DNA from: Ichthyophthirius multifiliis
Lineage: Eukaryota; Ciliophora; Oligohymenophorea; Hymenostomatida
DNA: 64,000 bases
Assembly (NCBI RefSeq): GCF_000220395.1
Contig: NW_004085918.1
Location: 62,001-126,000 of the forward strand
Direction: 5' to 3'
Positions 41,944-55,340 of this stretch are shown here, in pieces (position 1 is the first letter of the stretch; every line of letters begins with the position of its first letter). The position numbers and the translations under genes are program-made. The notes under the pieces are model-generated. The model saw nothing but the letters and a program-made list of their open reading frames with translations, searched no databases and had not been told where the DNA came from.

Positions 41944-43320
41944 TAACAAACGTAAGAATTTATCAGATACGATAATTTATCAAATGTTTTAATAAAGAGA
42001 ATTAACCTTCCTTTTTTTTTAAGAAACATGGAAATTTTTCTTGCATAAAATTTGAAGTATAATCATATTAATAATCTCCTTAAGAAAAATCTAAATTAAA
42101 AAGCTAATCAGATATTTTTAAAATACAGAAACATTAAATAAAAAATTAATTAATAAATTTAGAGTCTATCAAAAAATTAAAAAATGAGATTGGAAAAATT
42201 ATTGATTTGGGTATCGACCGAATAATAGATTGTGAAGAAGCGCAATTAAGGTATTTAAAGGAAAGAGAAAATTAAGCAAAGAAAGAAAAATAAATAGCTA
42301 AACAATTGCCACAATAAGAAGTAAAGGAATAAAAAATTCGCTACAAATAAACAGACTTAAAAAATAACATACACATATGATTATGATTGAAAATTTATTA
42401 TTTATAAGCCTGTAAATATGAATAAATTACCACCTTTTAATTATCAAGTAAACTATAAGGAATTGATGTTTTAACCAAGAATAAACCTCCAATAGTATAA
42501 AAAACAGTTTTTAAAAAAATAAGGCATTAAGTTTAGTAGATGAGAAGTCAGAAAATATCACTTATTTTTCAAGGCAAGAAATTGTAGATAATTTCTAATA
42601 TTTTAAAATGAATTCCGGAGTTCGTTTATAAGAAAATAATAAAGAAAAAAAAGGAATTGAATTTAGTGTCCCTCTATCTCAGACTCAAAGAAGCTCAAAT
42701 TTATAATTATAAATATCCAAAATAATGACAAAAAATAGAATATAATAGTTACATTTATTCGTAAAAAGATTTTAAATTTTTAAAATATAAAAAATAAGGA
42801 AAAAAATTAGCTTTAAGCCTAAATAATAACACATATTTAAGTTACTAAAATTTCCATAATGCATATAGAACAGATAAAAGAGTTTAAAGTATTAGTGTAA
42901 ATATTAAAAAATGGATAAATTAAAATATTAGTTACATAAAACACCAAATAAAAATAATCATTCAGATACACAAAGGAGCTCAAGAAATTATCTAAACAAC
43001 AAAAGTATTAGACTCTGAAACTAGAAAAAACATTATTCAAAAACAATCAATTTAAATTAAATCATTATAATAAAAAAAATTAGAAAATAATAATAATCCT
43101 AATGACACTTTTAATTTAAATATGATAAAAAAAAGATTATTTTGGTAGCAATAATTTATCACTTAGGCACTTGCCTTTAATTGGTCCTAAAACAACTGAA
43201 TATATTAAAGAAAAACATATTATTGGATTCTTACCTTAAAATCCAAGGCAAAGAACACTGAATTAAATAATTTAAGATAATATCCCCTTAGATTAATAAT
43301 ACTTTGGGACATTGTATTGA
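41944..43320 (+). pseudogene. hypothetical ORF with multiple frame breaks (gene or pseudogene)
   Basis: Coding-quality segments lie in all three frames, in a consistent order. The first carries SCIKFEVQSYQQSPQEKSK then GKIIDLGIDRIIDCEEAQLR. The next reads ITYTYDYD, an in-frame TGA at 42388-42390, then KFIIYKPVNMNKLPPFNYQV. Next comes GIDVLTKNKPPIVQKTVF, then ALSLVDEKSENITYFSRQEI and on to VPLSQTQRSSN. The last parts are SYQNFHNAYRTDKRVQS and NLSLRHLPLIGPKTTEYIKE, ending QQYFGTLY before TGA at 43318-43320. Breaks fall mostly in A runs, at 42359-42364, near 42465, near 42520 and at 43127-43134 among others. I do not recognise the family. Either the consensus is poor here or the gene is decaying; the start is uncertain. 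Confidence 0.5.
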
Positions 43321-45140
43321 TTAAAGTAGAAATACATCTAAAGTAGGTGATTTTTATATTAATTATTTAATTACAATTTTTTTTTTAATTTTAGAAAAAT
43401 TTTTTATAATTTAGTAAATTAAAATATTAAATGATTTTTTAAAAAAATATACACAATACACATATAATTCTTTTATTATTATTTATATAAAATTATTAAA
43501 TGTTTCTATTATATTATAATTTTAATTTAATAATAAAAAATTAGTTTAAATTTAATAATTTATTTTTATATAAATTATAATTTATATTTGATAATTTTTA
43601 GTTTTTTAAGTTGTCTAATAATTTTTGTGGAAAAAATTTTTAATATAATAAATGTTTTAAAGTTCTTTATAGATTAGTAATTTTATTGATAACTATAAGT
43701 TTAAAATTATATACTGAAAATCTTAAATTATATTATAAATCATCTTTATCTAAGTAAAGTAGCTATTCCTATTCTTATAGATTTATGCTATATTAATCTA
43801 AATTATATTTTTATTTATAAAAGTTACTTTAATTTAAGACTCGAATCTTATGTTTTAACATTCTATTTATTAAATTAAATAAATTAATTTATTAAAATTT
43901 TTTAATTTTTATTCCTTTTAAAATTTAGGTAACATTATAAAATATATTTTTTATATAACTTCACTTGCTTTTAATTAGAGAATATTATTTTGTATTTGTT
44001 TCGTTATTTTTAAAAATAATTTGATCTAATTAATTTATTAAAACCAAATTATTAACCATTAAAATACTCTAATTAATATGCCCTTTACTAAAAAAATATT
44101 TTTTTTTATTTTTTATTATTAACTATTAATCATAAAATTACATATTATTTTTAATTAATGTGTATAATTATTTAACATTCGATTGTTTGATTTATTTTAA
44201 TTATTTATATCAATTATATTATCAGTATGTATATAATTTCAATAAATTTGTACAATTAAATTCAATATATATTCTATTATTTCTTCAAATTTTATCATTC
44301 ATATAATAAAAGTAATGTAAATAATTGCTTTAGAAAAAGACATTGTAAATATTTGTAATTTAAAATCTAAAATTTACTGCTTTTAAAATAATATTTAATA
44401 CTTGATAAAGTGTAAAATGCCAACTATATTTAAAATTATAATAAATTTAATTTGTTTCGTCTATTTTTAAAACATACTTTAAAATTAAATAACTAGCATC
44501 GTAAGAATTAAGAATAAAAACTATTATATTTAATAAAAGAAAATATAATTTAAATAATTACAATTTTTTACATTTACACATAAAAAAAATGTATAATATA
44601 TAATTATTACTTAAGCATTTTTAATACAAATAGGGTTATTAAAGATAAATATATTATATTAAAAAGTTATATAATTATTTAATTTTAAGTAAGATATAAT
44701 TTTAAATAATAATTATTAATAAAAAAAAATTAAATTCTTTTAAATACATGATAATTATTAAATAAAAATTATATATTTAAATTTAATAAAAAAAATAAAA
44801 ACATTAATTTTTAAAAGAAATTAAAAATATTATTATATAATAAAATTAAAAAATATAAAATTTTTATAAATATATTTTAAAATAAAATATTGAAATTACT
44901 TTTTTTAGTAAAATTAAATAAAAAGATTAATAATTTTTTTATAAATATATCACTTTTTCAATTTATTTTTTTATTTAAAATATTGTTTTTTTAGAAAAAA
45001 TATAATTTTTTATTGACTGCTTATTAAAATTATAAATATATAAAAAAAATAAAAAAAATAAAAATATTGTTAATGAAAAAAATTGAATTTATTATTTAAT
45101 ATTTTATTCATTTTTATTATATTTAACAATAAGTTGTCTG
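43321..45140. other. AT-rich, gene-poor region
   Basis: About 1.8 kb between two genes converging on it. No secure gene is seen. Slightly more complex sequence at 43740-43870 and 44270-44530 gives short TGA-free minus-strand frames without a recognisable product. Confidence 0.5.
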
Positions 45141-45526
45141 TCAATATTTATTTTCTTTATCCTTTTAAAAAATGTAAAATTGAAAAAAAATATTATAAAT
45201 ATATTACAATAGAATCTAATTGACTATTTTAAATTTTTTTGGATAATATTATGTACAACTTTAAAATGTATTTATAGCATTGTTAACTGATTTAATATAA
45301 GAATTGTTAAAAAGAATTTTAGATTATATATTCCTAAATATAAATAAATTAAAAAAAATAAATAAAAAATTTAAAAAATAATTAGACTCGTTTTCTATTT
45401 TTGAAATTTAAGAATTTTCAGTAAAATGTTCAGTTGTAAAACTATTTTATAGATTAATATTTTCAAATAAATTTTTCAAAACTATATACTTTAAAAAATA
45501 TATTAAATAAATATTTAAATAAATAA

Positions 45527-45582
<56 letters not shown>

Positions 45583-48500
45583 ATTAAGATATTAAGAAAT
45601 TTTAATTTTTTTATATATAAAACATTTTTAAACTATTTATTTTATTTATAAAAATTTAAACTATATTTTTTTATTTAATTCAAATTATACATTAAATTTT
45701 ATTTATTAATATTTATTTTTATATTTTTATTTACTTAATTATGAATTTATTAGCATTCTTGTTTTTTTATTTCAATTAATTCATATGCTTTTTCAATTTC
45801 TTTACTTTTTTATTTTAACTCTTAATTTTATTTTTCAATTTTTTATTCTTATTAAATTTTTTATTAATTTTCCTTTTTATATATGAATATATTTTAATAT
45901 TTATAAATTTATATTATAAATTATTAATATAATATTCTTAAATACTTATTTAATTGTAAAATTTTCTATTTATTATTTAAATTTTTTATATTCAAGTTAT
46001 TATAAATTATTAAGATTATCATATTTATTTTTATAATATGATAATTACTTATTTAATTCAATAATTTTTTTGTTTAGTATATTTATTTCATCTTATTATG
46101 TATCATTTTTTTAATCTTTTTAGTTTATTTATTTAATATTCAAATTTTTTTACATATCATTTATTTAATTTTATAAATTGCATATTTATTTATCTTTTTA
46201 ATTATTTTCCTTTATTATTTTTTCATTATTATTTTTTAATTATTATAAATCTTCATTTAAAGATAATTAATTTTATTATTATTAAAATTATTTAATTTAA
46301 TTATTTATATTATTATTTTCTTAAATATAAAACTCTAATTCTTTTTATTTCTTTATATTGTTTTATTGTAAATTATTATTATCTGTATTAAGCATCTCAA
46401 TTTATTTTTACATATGTAAAGCGTTTTAATTAATAATATTTATTTATTAAGAAATAACTCTTTCATTTTCTAATTTTTATTATATCAATTAATTTCTCTC
46501 TTCATTTTATTTTTCAATTTCATTATTTAAAAAAGAAATTTTTTTATTTAAATTTTCTATTAACTTAGTGTTTTTTGAATTCTCACAATCTAAAAACTAA
46601 ATTTAAGCAACTAAATTATTTTCTATTTAATTTTGAGAATTCATCTCTTAAATTTTTTAATTCAAATTATTATTTTATAAATTAAGGTTATCTATTTTTT
46701 CTTTCAAAATTAAAATTTCTTCCTTTTAGTAAAAAATTTATTTTTCGAGATTATCAATAAGTACTTATTTATTTGATATATCTTCTTACAATTCAACTTT
46801 GAGGAAATTAATATTAATTTAATGTTGGTTAATTAATTCTTAATATTAATTATTTAGTTATATATTAATTTGGTTTATATTTTTTAATTAAATATCATTA
46901 AGTTAATCTTTTTCTTAATTTTCATTTTAAATTTTAAGTATTTTTTTGTTTAGAATTTTAATCTCATTATCTTTTTCTTCTTCTAATTTTTTTAAATTTT
47001 TTTCTTATTGAATATTTATTTCTTTAAATTTTTTTTAGCTTTCTTACATATAAAGATTAAAATTTTCGTTTAGCTCGTTTTTTTACTTTTTTAATTTTTA
47101 TTCGAATTCTTCTTGTAGTTTTTTGTAATTTTATTATTATAATTCTTCATATTTTAATAATTAATTTTCCTTTTATTGCAATTACATTTTTATCTAATCT
47201 AATTTAAACATTTTTAGATCATTTTCTTCATTCAAATGGGCTAAACTTTACTAAGCTTCATTTATTTAATGATTTTTTTTTTTATTTTCTTCTTTCAGAT
47301 TTTCTATTTCAATTAATAATTTACCATTTATTTATTCTAATTCATTTTTGATATTTTCTATTTGTTTAATTTCTGAAATTCTATTATTTAATTGTTAAGA
47401 AGATTACAGTAAAGAGAAATTTTACTATTCGAAATCATTTTTTTAAGTTTTTAAATTTTCATTTTCATCAACTAAAAATTCAATTTTTTATTTTTTAATA
47501 TTTGCTTCATTTTAAAAATTATCTATTTATAATTTAAGATTTTCAATATCTTTATTCAAAAAGTTGATTTCATTTTCTTTTTACAGGTTTTAATTTTTTA
47601 AATTATCATTTTCATTTTTCAGTTATTAAATTTTTTATTCTTTTTGATAATTTTATTCTTGTATTTCATTATTATTGTTTATTTAATTCAATTTTATTTA
47701 TTACTTAAGTTTATATTCATATTCTTTTTTCAAATTTTCAATTAAAAGGTTAACTTATTTAAGTTCCTGATTTTAATTTACTAACTTAAAATCACTTTCC
47801 TTAAGCATTTTTTATAAATTTTCGTTATTATACTATTATTTAGTTATTTCTTAAGTTAAAAGTTATATTTTTTCTTATAAAATTTACAGTTCATTATCCT
47901 TATCATTTTAATGCTATTTATATAATATATATTATCATTTATATAAAAAAATACTTCTTTAATATCTTAATTTAATCTAATTTAAAATTAAAGTAATTAT
48001 TAATTTAGTTAAGATATTTAGGAATCTTTTTACTTAACAGTTTCATTTATTTAATTAATATTTTTTCATATAATGTTTATAATTAATAATTTTTTCTTCT
48101 TATATTTTGCTCTTTTAATCAAATTCTTAACGAATGCTATCTATATCTTTTTATGATTAAATTATTAAATCTTAATATTTTTTTTAGATCGTTTCTTTAT
48201 TACTCGACTGAATCTATATCTGTTTACTTATTTTTGAAATAAAAATATAATTATTTATATTCAAAATAAAAAAGATTGTTTTATATTTATACTTAATCCT
48301 AAAATTTTTTCTTTTCAGATTCAAATTAATATTTTTTTTGTACGAATACATATTCTTAGCTTTTCTTTTCTTTTTAGAGTTATTAAATTTGTAAATTTAA
48401 TTATCTTAATTATATTTCTAAATTTTAAATTATTTAATTTTTTAAATTAATTTCTTATTCATAATTTTATTATAATAAAATTTAGTTTTCAATTGTTTTT

Positions 48501-49413
48501 TTATCTTTTTATTCTTCCGAATTTTATGATTAATTATTTATTTGTTCACTTAATTATTAATTTTAAATTCGTAATTATTTTACAACGTTTTCCGTATCCA
48601 TTTTTTCTAAACTTAATATAGAACTTACTAAATATTTGAAATTAAATAATTATATATATTTTTTTTTTATTAACATTGTTCAGACTATTAATATTAATTT
48701 AATTTTTCTTATAACGAAAATATAATAGAGTTTAGTTTTTTTAACTCTTCTCCATTCTAATAGTATTCTAAATCTTTTTCTAATTTTAAAATAACCAATA
48801 GTGATCTTTCCTTTTCTTTATCCAAAGTTTATTTACATAAATATAATTACTATTTAAGTTATTAAATTTCATTATTATCTTAATTCTAATTTTCTTAAAT
48901 AACGCAACTTTATTTATCAAAAATACATTTTTCTTATTAAGCTAATCTATCTAAAGTGTCATCGTACTTTGCTTATAAAACTTCTATTTATATTTTTAAT
49001 TGATTAATTGTGTTTGCTTCGTTTAAATTTGATTATTATTGCACTAAATTTTTTTAAATTTAGAATTAATCTGTGGGAATCATAATTGGGTATTGTAAAT
49101 TATTATTTTATGTAATCTAGGAAATTTATGATTACTTTTTATATCCATTTTGATTTTAGTTCAGGCTAGAATTTGAATTATTTTTACTAAATTAAGGAGA
49201 TGCATAATTATTATTATTTTATAATGACAACTATTATGATTAGTTTGGCTTCTATTATTATTCATTACTTTTATTAAGTAAAAGTAAAATAAATATGAGT
49301 AAATATATATATATATTAAACATTAATCTATTTATGTATATATATATATATGTATATTATTGGTACTATAAGATGCTCTAGGATGATGATGAAATGTTTA
49401 TGCTCTTGCTCAT
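45141..49413 (-). CDS. long coiled-coil protein
   Basis: The start is MSKSINISSSSQSIL at 49413. An intron near 49267-49359 (GTACC...AAAAG) joins it to YNEQQQKPNQSQQLSLQNNN. After a Gln/Asn-rich head the protein is almost entirely heptad-type Leu/Lys/Glu/Asn/Gln, for example INQLKIQIEVLQAKYDDTLD and later NQNQELKQVNLLIENLKKEY. More introns are likely near 48640-48690, 48240-48300 and 47900-47960. The last clear coding block reads SFTTEHFTENSQISKIENES near 45380-45470. The frame is open through the (AAAT)n array at 45530-45583, which may lie in an intron. The TGA used here (45143-45141) is the first in that frame, but the 3' end is uncertain. Such proteins are often basal-body or cytoskeletal; no specific family is recognised. 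Confidence 0.65.
45530..45583. repeat. (AAAT)n microsatellite within a gene
   Basis: About 13 perfect AAAT units. It lies between coding-like blocks of the minus-strand coiled-coil gene, either as intron or as translated repeat. Confidence 0.85.
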
Positions 49414-49977
49414 TAAGACTTGATATTTACTTATTATTAAAATATTTAAATAGAAATAATATATTTAATTAAAATTTTAATAAATATAAATTTTTTTTAT
49501 TATTTAAATTTTTTTATTATTTAATAATTAAAAATAACAATGATCTAAAAAAAATATTGCACAAATAATTTTTGTAAAAATATTTTAAATAGATTTTAAA
49601 TTATATAATTATAATTTTTTATTCAGCATATATAATTTTATATTAAATTTAACTTTTTTTCTTGTATATTTTGCGAATTTTATTAATATTTAAAACTTTT
49701 TATTAATTATTAATTTTTTAATTAAAATTTTTTCTATATATTTGTCATTTTCTTAGTCATAAAATTTCTATATATAGAAAATATTATTTTAAATTTAATT
49801 TTATATTATATTTATATGTATATTTTTATTTTATATATTATAATATATTTATAATTATAAACTTTTAACAAATTTTAAATTATAAATTAAATTTAAATTA
49901 TTTTTTATTTTTATATATTTAATTTTAAAAAAAAAAAAATTTATTAAATCCCATAAATTCATTATTAAACTATTATT

Positions 49978-50024
<47 letters not shown>

Positions 50025-51686
50025 TTTTAATAATATATAAATTAAATAATAGAATTTTATAATTTTTTTTTTTTATTAAATCAAAACAATTTTTATCTAT
50101 ATATATATATTTTTTTTTTTTTTTTAATTTTTTATAATTTATTTTTATTTTTTATTAATATTTTATATTTAAATATTTTTAAAATATAATTTACTTTTTA
50201 TTTTTATTTTAAAGTTATTTTTTACTTATATTATATTATATTATATTTTTTTTTTTTTTTATTTTTTTATTTTTTTGTTTTTTGTTTTTATTAGTATAAT
50301 ATATTAAGTTAATATTTTTTTATATTTTATTTTGAAAATCTTTAAAATTATATCATAAATATTTATCATATTTGCTTACTAATTTATAGTTTTTTTATAA
50401 ATATACTTTTAAAAATTTTTATATTTTATCTTACAAGTCGAATTTTATTTTATTCAATATATACTTTTAAAATATTTCCTTTTATTTTTATATAATTATT
50501 TATAAAAATATCTAAAATAATTATTTAAGCAAAAAATATCAATTTTATTTTTCTTTTTATTTAAATTATTGTAAACATAATTTTAATTTGATTCTATAAG
50601 ATCTACGAAATTTTTAATAGTTTATATGCTAGTTTAATTAGCATTTTATATTTAGTTAATATAAACTTAATATATAAATTTTAAATAAAGAAGCAAAAAA
50701 AAATTAATAAATAAAAAACATAATTGAATTCTACAGTCTATATATTATATAATCTGATATAGTACAAAATAAAATGAAATATTTTTAAGAAATTGTTCAA
50801 GGATAAAAAAATAGATAATTTTTTCTTGGTTTTCTAATTATTTTTTTTTTATATATATATTTTGATTGATAAAAAATATTTTTATCAATATTTATTTTTA
50901 TTTTTATTTATAAAGCATGTTTAGCTATATTCTCTGATATTTTTACAATTATAATAATATATTCCTCTTTAAATTTTTTTGTGTATATGATATGTATATT
51001 TCTATAATTTGATATTTCTTATATTTTTTATAATTCTTCACTATTATTTATAGATAATATTAAAAATGTATAAAATTTTCATTTTTAATAAATTTATTTA
51101 TTTAGAAAATAACATTATTAATTTTATGAATTTTTTTACAAATAAAATTTCGTTAAAAATCAATATAAAATTATGTTAATTAGTATTTTTAATTATATTT
51201 AAAATAAAAAAAAATATTTTAATTTTATTTACTTTCTTTGTAAATTAAAATTTTAAAACATATTATTTTCACTGAAAAATCTTTATTTAATTCATATTCA
51301 ATCATATAATGTTTATGTAATAGTTATTTTTTATATACTATCTAAATATTTAACATATAAAGAATAAGTAATTAAATATTATTTAAAATAATTTTTTTTT
51401 TAAATTTGCAAATTATTATACTTTAATAAAATTATAATATAAAATATATAAAAATAAAAGTTAATATTTATGTATCATTTAATATCTATAATAATTTTTT
51501 ATTTAAAAAAACAATATTACATTTTATTATAATATAAATTTTTATATTTTATTAATGATTTTAAATATGTATATTTTATATATTCTAAAACATAATAAAA
51601 TATAGCTAATTTAATAATAAATAATTTTTTTTTAAAAAAAAAATATAAAAAACAATTAGATATATTCTAATTGTTTTTTATAAAAA
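49414..51686. other. AT-rich, gene-poor region
   Basis: About 2.3 kb of A/T sequence with long T runs and (TA)n tracts; no gene or RNA recognised. Confidence 0.6.
49979..50023. repeat. (TA)n microsatellite
   Basis: An alternating TA tract with a few G/C interruptions in the intergenic region. Confidence 0.8.
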
Positions 51687-53816
51687 TCATTCTACTTTAG
51701 TCTTGGACTTAGTTTTTTTTTCTCTATTAGCTTTATTAATAAAATCTACAATTTTTCTCTTTTCATTATTTTACTTAGATTCATCAACTAATTATTCAGA
51801 ATCTTTCTTATTTATTTTAATAGAATCCATTTCTAAGCCTTTTTCATATTCTTGCATAGTCATAAGACCTTCATCGTTTTCTTAGCTATCTTCTAATTAA
51901 TCAAGAGCGTTTTGTTAATCTTCTTCTAAACCTTCTTAGCTTTCTTTAATGAATCGTAATTCTTATATTTTTTATTCTTTACTTTTTTTAAATTCTATAG
52001 TGTCTTTAAGATTGATTTTTGATAAATAAGCTTTGTCATAGGGATTTGATAAATCTTCATAAAATTCATTAATTTAAATCATTTCATTTATTTTGTTATC
52101 ATTTTAAATATCTAAGTCTGACTTCCTACGTTCTTCTTAAGTTTAATAAAGATAATTTCTTAAATCTTCATAGGAATGTTTCTCATCTTATAATAAATCT
52201 TCTCCAAAAACTTCATGTTCTTCAAAAATTAATTACTTTGCATTTTTATAACTTTGTTAATCAATTTTATATTTTAATCTTCGTAATCTATCTATAATTT
52301 CAATTAATCTATTTTCTTTATCATCATCTATTATTTTTTTTTTTAATATAGATAAATTTATTTATATAATGAGAAATAAAAATTTATTGTATAAAAAAAA
52401 CCTATTTTATCTTAATTCTTTAATTATTTTCTTAACCACTTTTCTTCAATTCTAAGCATTCTTTCTTCATATGTTTCAAAAAGTTTATAAGTACCCTAAG
52501 ATTCATATAGAGGTTTAGAAAGAGACTGTAAATAGTTTTGTTCTAATTGAATAGTACCTAATCTTTATTATTCTTTTTATTTTTGAGCTAATTCTTCAGT
52601 ACTATCATGAGTATTTTCATAACTTTGAATTTATTAAATCATTTTAAAAGGTGAACCAGCTATTTAAATTATATCTCTAGTATAATTTTCTTATTATTAT
52701 CTGACTTTTTCTAATTGTTTTTTTAATACTAATGCTTAATCCATTTAATGCTCTTTATGAGGAAACTCGAATTCTAAATCTTTCTACATCAAAGCATATT
52801 TTACGTATAAATTTTCTTATAATTTAGCACGCAAATTTTCATTTTTTACTTAAGAAAAGTCTACTGTACCATCAGGCCTTAATACTACATTTAACTTTTC
52901 TAATTTTTTAATTAATTTTCTTACCCTGTTTTTCATTTTAGTAGGAGAATTTCTAACTTCTTCTTGTATTTATTAATCTGATAGACCTTAAAGACGGTCG
53001 TAAATAGCAGCTCTTTAATAATACACTTTAAACATATTTTCATTTCTTTCTATGAATTCCTTTGAATTGCTTAGCTTTCTTTCTTCTTCTTTTGCTTCTG
53101 TTGTTTTATGACCTTAATTTTGTAGTTTGAAAAGTACACGATTATAAATATTTTCTTATGTTTCTAAATAATCTTATTCATTATCTATTTTTATATATTT
53201 ATTTTTTAATTATATTTTTGTTGTTGTAAATACCTCCATCATCTTATTATATTTATTCGAAATCATGCATTTATTATTAATATTATTTTAAGTCTCTTTT
53301 CATTCTCAATACCTTTAATCTAGATTCTTTTTCTGCTTATTATTAATAATAGTTCATAAAAGATCTTGCTCTATTATTAACTGCTAACCCTCTAGTTAAA
53401 TTATTTTGGTCAACTTTTCTTTAAATTCTGTCTTAAAACATTACTTCTGTTTTTTTGAACGCTTATTCTTAAGTTAATCCATTTTTCATCAATTCCTATT
53501 ATTTTAAAATAAAACGAGTACTATAGCTATATTATGTTTCCATATTATTATGAATTAAGGATTCTCTTCCACTTGTATCATATCTTAATTCTGGGTATCT
53601 ATCAAATAAAATCTTTATTAAATTCTTCTATAACTTTAGATCTTTATCCTCTTAAAAAGGTTTTCTTAAAGTTTATCTTGTAGGCAAATATTATGTCCAA
53701 ATTGGAGGAAATAAATGGAAATGACGATGTTCTTCTTTGTAATCTAGGAGATTATATTTTTTAAAATATCTTATGGAATCCCACCATTCCATACGCGTCC
53801 ATTTTCTAAAATACAT
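51687..53816 (-). CDS. 668-aa basic/acidic helical protein, possibly mitoribosomal
   Basis: The start is MYFRKWTRMEWWDSIRYFKK. Two introns (53185-53233 and 52328-52401) leave an exact 2007-bp CDS. The N-terminal 200 residues include HFHLFPPIWTQYLPTRQTLR, then YDTSGRESLIHNNMETQYSY and LMKNGLTQEQAFKKTEVMFQ. The middle and C terminus are highly charged helices, ending KTKSKTKVE. The FPP motif followed by a 'Q..LMK.GL..E.A' segment recalls small-subunit mitochondrial ribosomal proteins of the mS23 type. The resemblance is weak and the long C-terminal extension would be ciliate-specific. The basic, aromatic N terminus could serve as a mitochondrial presequence. Function is therefore tentative, while the gene model is solid. 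Confidence 0.7.
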
Positions 53817-54317
53817 TTATTTTGTTTTCTTATAATTGATTTTTTAGTATATAATTTATTTATTTTGTTTTTTGATTTCTATATTTTTTTTATCAAATAT
53901 TTATATCTTTTTATTTTGCATTGACTTTAAAATGAATATTGTTAAAATTATTTATATGTGAAATTTTTATATTTTTTAATACTTATGTAGAATAAGTAAA
54001 TAAATTAATATTTATTAAATTATTCGATAATACTAATTAATAAAGTAATCGTTTTGGCTTATTTTTAAAAAATAATAAAGTAAATATAATAAGGGTAACA
54101 AAAGTATTTTAACTATTATTTTTTTTTTAATGAGAAATCAATTAGAAATGATAATAAACAAAAATAATAGTATTATTTCTAAAAATATATATTAAATAAT
54201 TTTTAAAATTAAAATTTAGAGTAAAATATATCATATGGAAAACTATATTAGTTTAATTAAAAATAATTTTTATTCTTTAAGTTTGGTTTTCAGCTTGCTT
54301 TTTCATAAATATAAAAT
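53817..54317. other. AT-rich intergenic region
   Basis: A/T-rich 5' flank of the minus-strand gene; nothing else seen. Confidence 0.5.
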
Positions 54318-54502
54318 ATGTATAGCAAAAAAATAAATGAACTTACAAAAAAACTAGAAAGTATATTCATTAAGCGAAATATAGTAGATTATAGAAAAAA
54401 ATAGAAACTAACTATGATGAAATTTATAAATAAACTATAGTTATAGAAGGAATAGAAAATAAATGTTCTTAACTTAATTAAAATGTTATGATTTTTAATT
54501 GA
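54318..54502 (+). CDS. possible small ORF, 61 aa, with one frame break
   Basis: MYSKKINELTKKLESIFIKR reads to an A run at 54395-54401. One additional A there continues as IETNYDEIYKQTIVIEGIEN and reaches TGA at 54500-54502, giving exactly 62 codons. Without it the frame ends at a TGA a few codons earlier with less protein-like sequence. The product is a short helical polypeptide with no known motif. It may be a real small gene, an exon, or a fragment. Confidence 0.28.
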
Positions 54503-55340
54503 TTTTTAAAAATAAACTTCAAATAAAAATTATTTTTAAATAAATTATAAGAAAACTAGTTTTTAATATATTTTAAACAAGTTTAAAAAAGTAATAATAA
54601 AATTAAATTAATTTTTAGTTAAAAAAGAATCAGACAAAAATGTGAAACATTTTTGATTTCTCTATTTAAATTTTTTATCGAGAAAAGGATTTTAAAATAA
54701 TATAAAATATAAAATTGCATAAACTTAATAAAAAAACATAATTAGTTTTATAAATAATTATTGAATAATTTAGTTTAATATATTTTTTATATCTGAGTAA
54801 AAAAAAGATATTTAAATTGAATTCTAATAAGAAAATATTTAAATTTGAATTAATTCTGTAAATTTTTACTTATATATGGAAATATAATCTATGATTGTAC
54901 TAAGCTTTAAAAAAAAAATTTTTGGATTACGATTAATGTATTATAATATTTAAATGAACTATATAAAAATTAAATATACTCAGCTTTTTTTTTAATATGA
55001 TAATTTACTTAATATTTTAATTGAAAGATCATTTATATATATAAGATAGTACATTTGATAAAAGTTTTTTGAATAAAATAAATAATATATTTAATTTAGA
55101 AAATTAAATAAATGAAACATAATTAATATAAAATTATGAGTAAATCATTTTTTTTTAACCTTGCAGACATTTTAATTTATTTATTTTATTTTTACTTATT
55201 TAGATAAAAAAGTATGTTCCAATTATAAATTACCTATAATTTAAGAAATTTTTTTATAAAAATATTTAAATTGATTTTTTAATTCGTTTATAATAATATA
55301 TAATCCTATTATAAATATTATTATCTTATAAAATCTTAAT
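54503..55340. other. AT-rich intergenic region
   Basis: Spacer with no recognisable gene, upstream of the 3' end of the phosphoglycerate mutase gene. Confidence 0.5.

Noticed and set aside
44270-44530. Minus-strand fragment with KIDETN, considered as a transposase relic
   Set aside because: Only one short motif-like stretch is seen, with no ordered second motif or terminal repeats.
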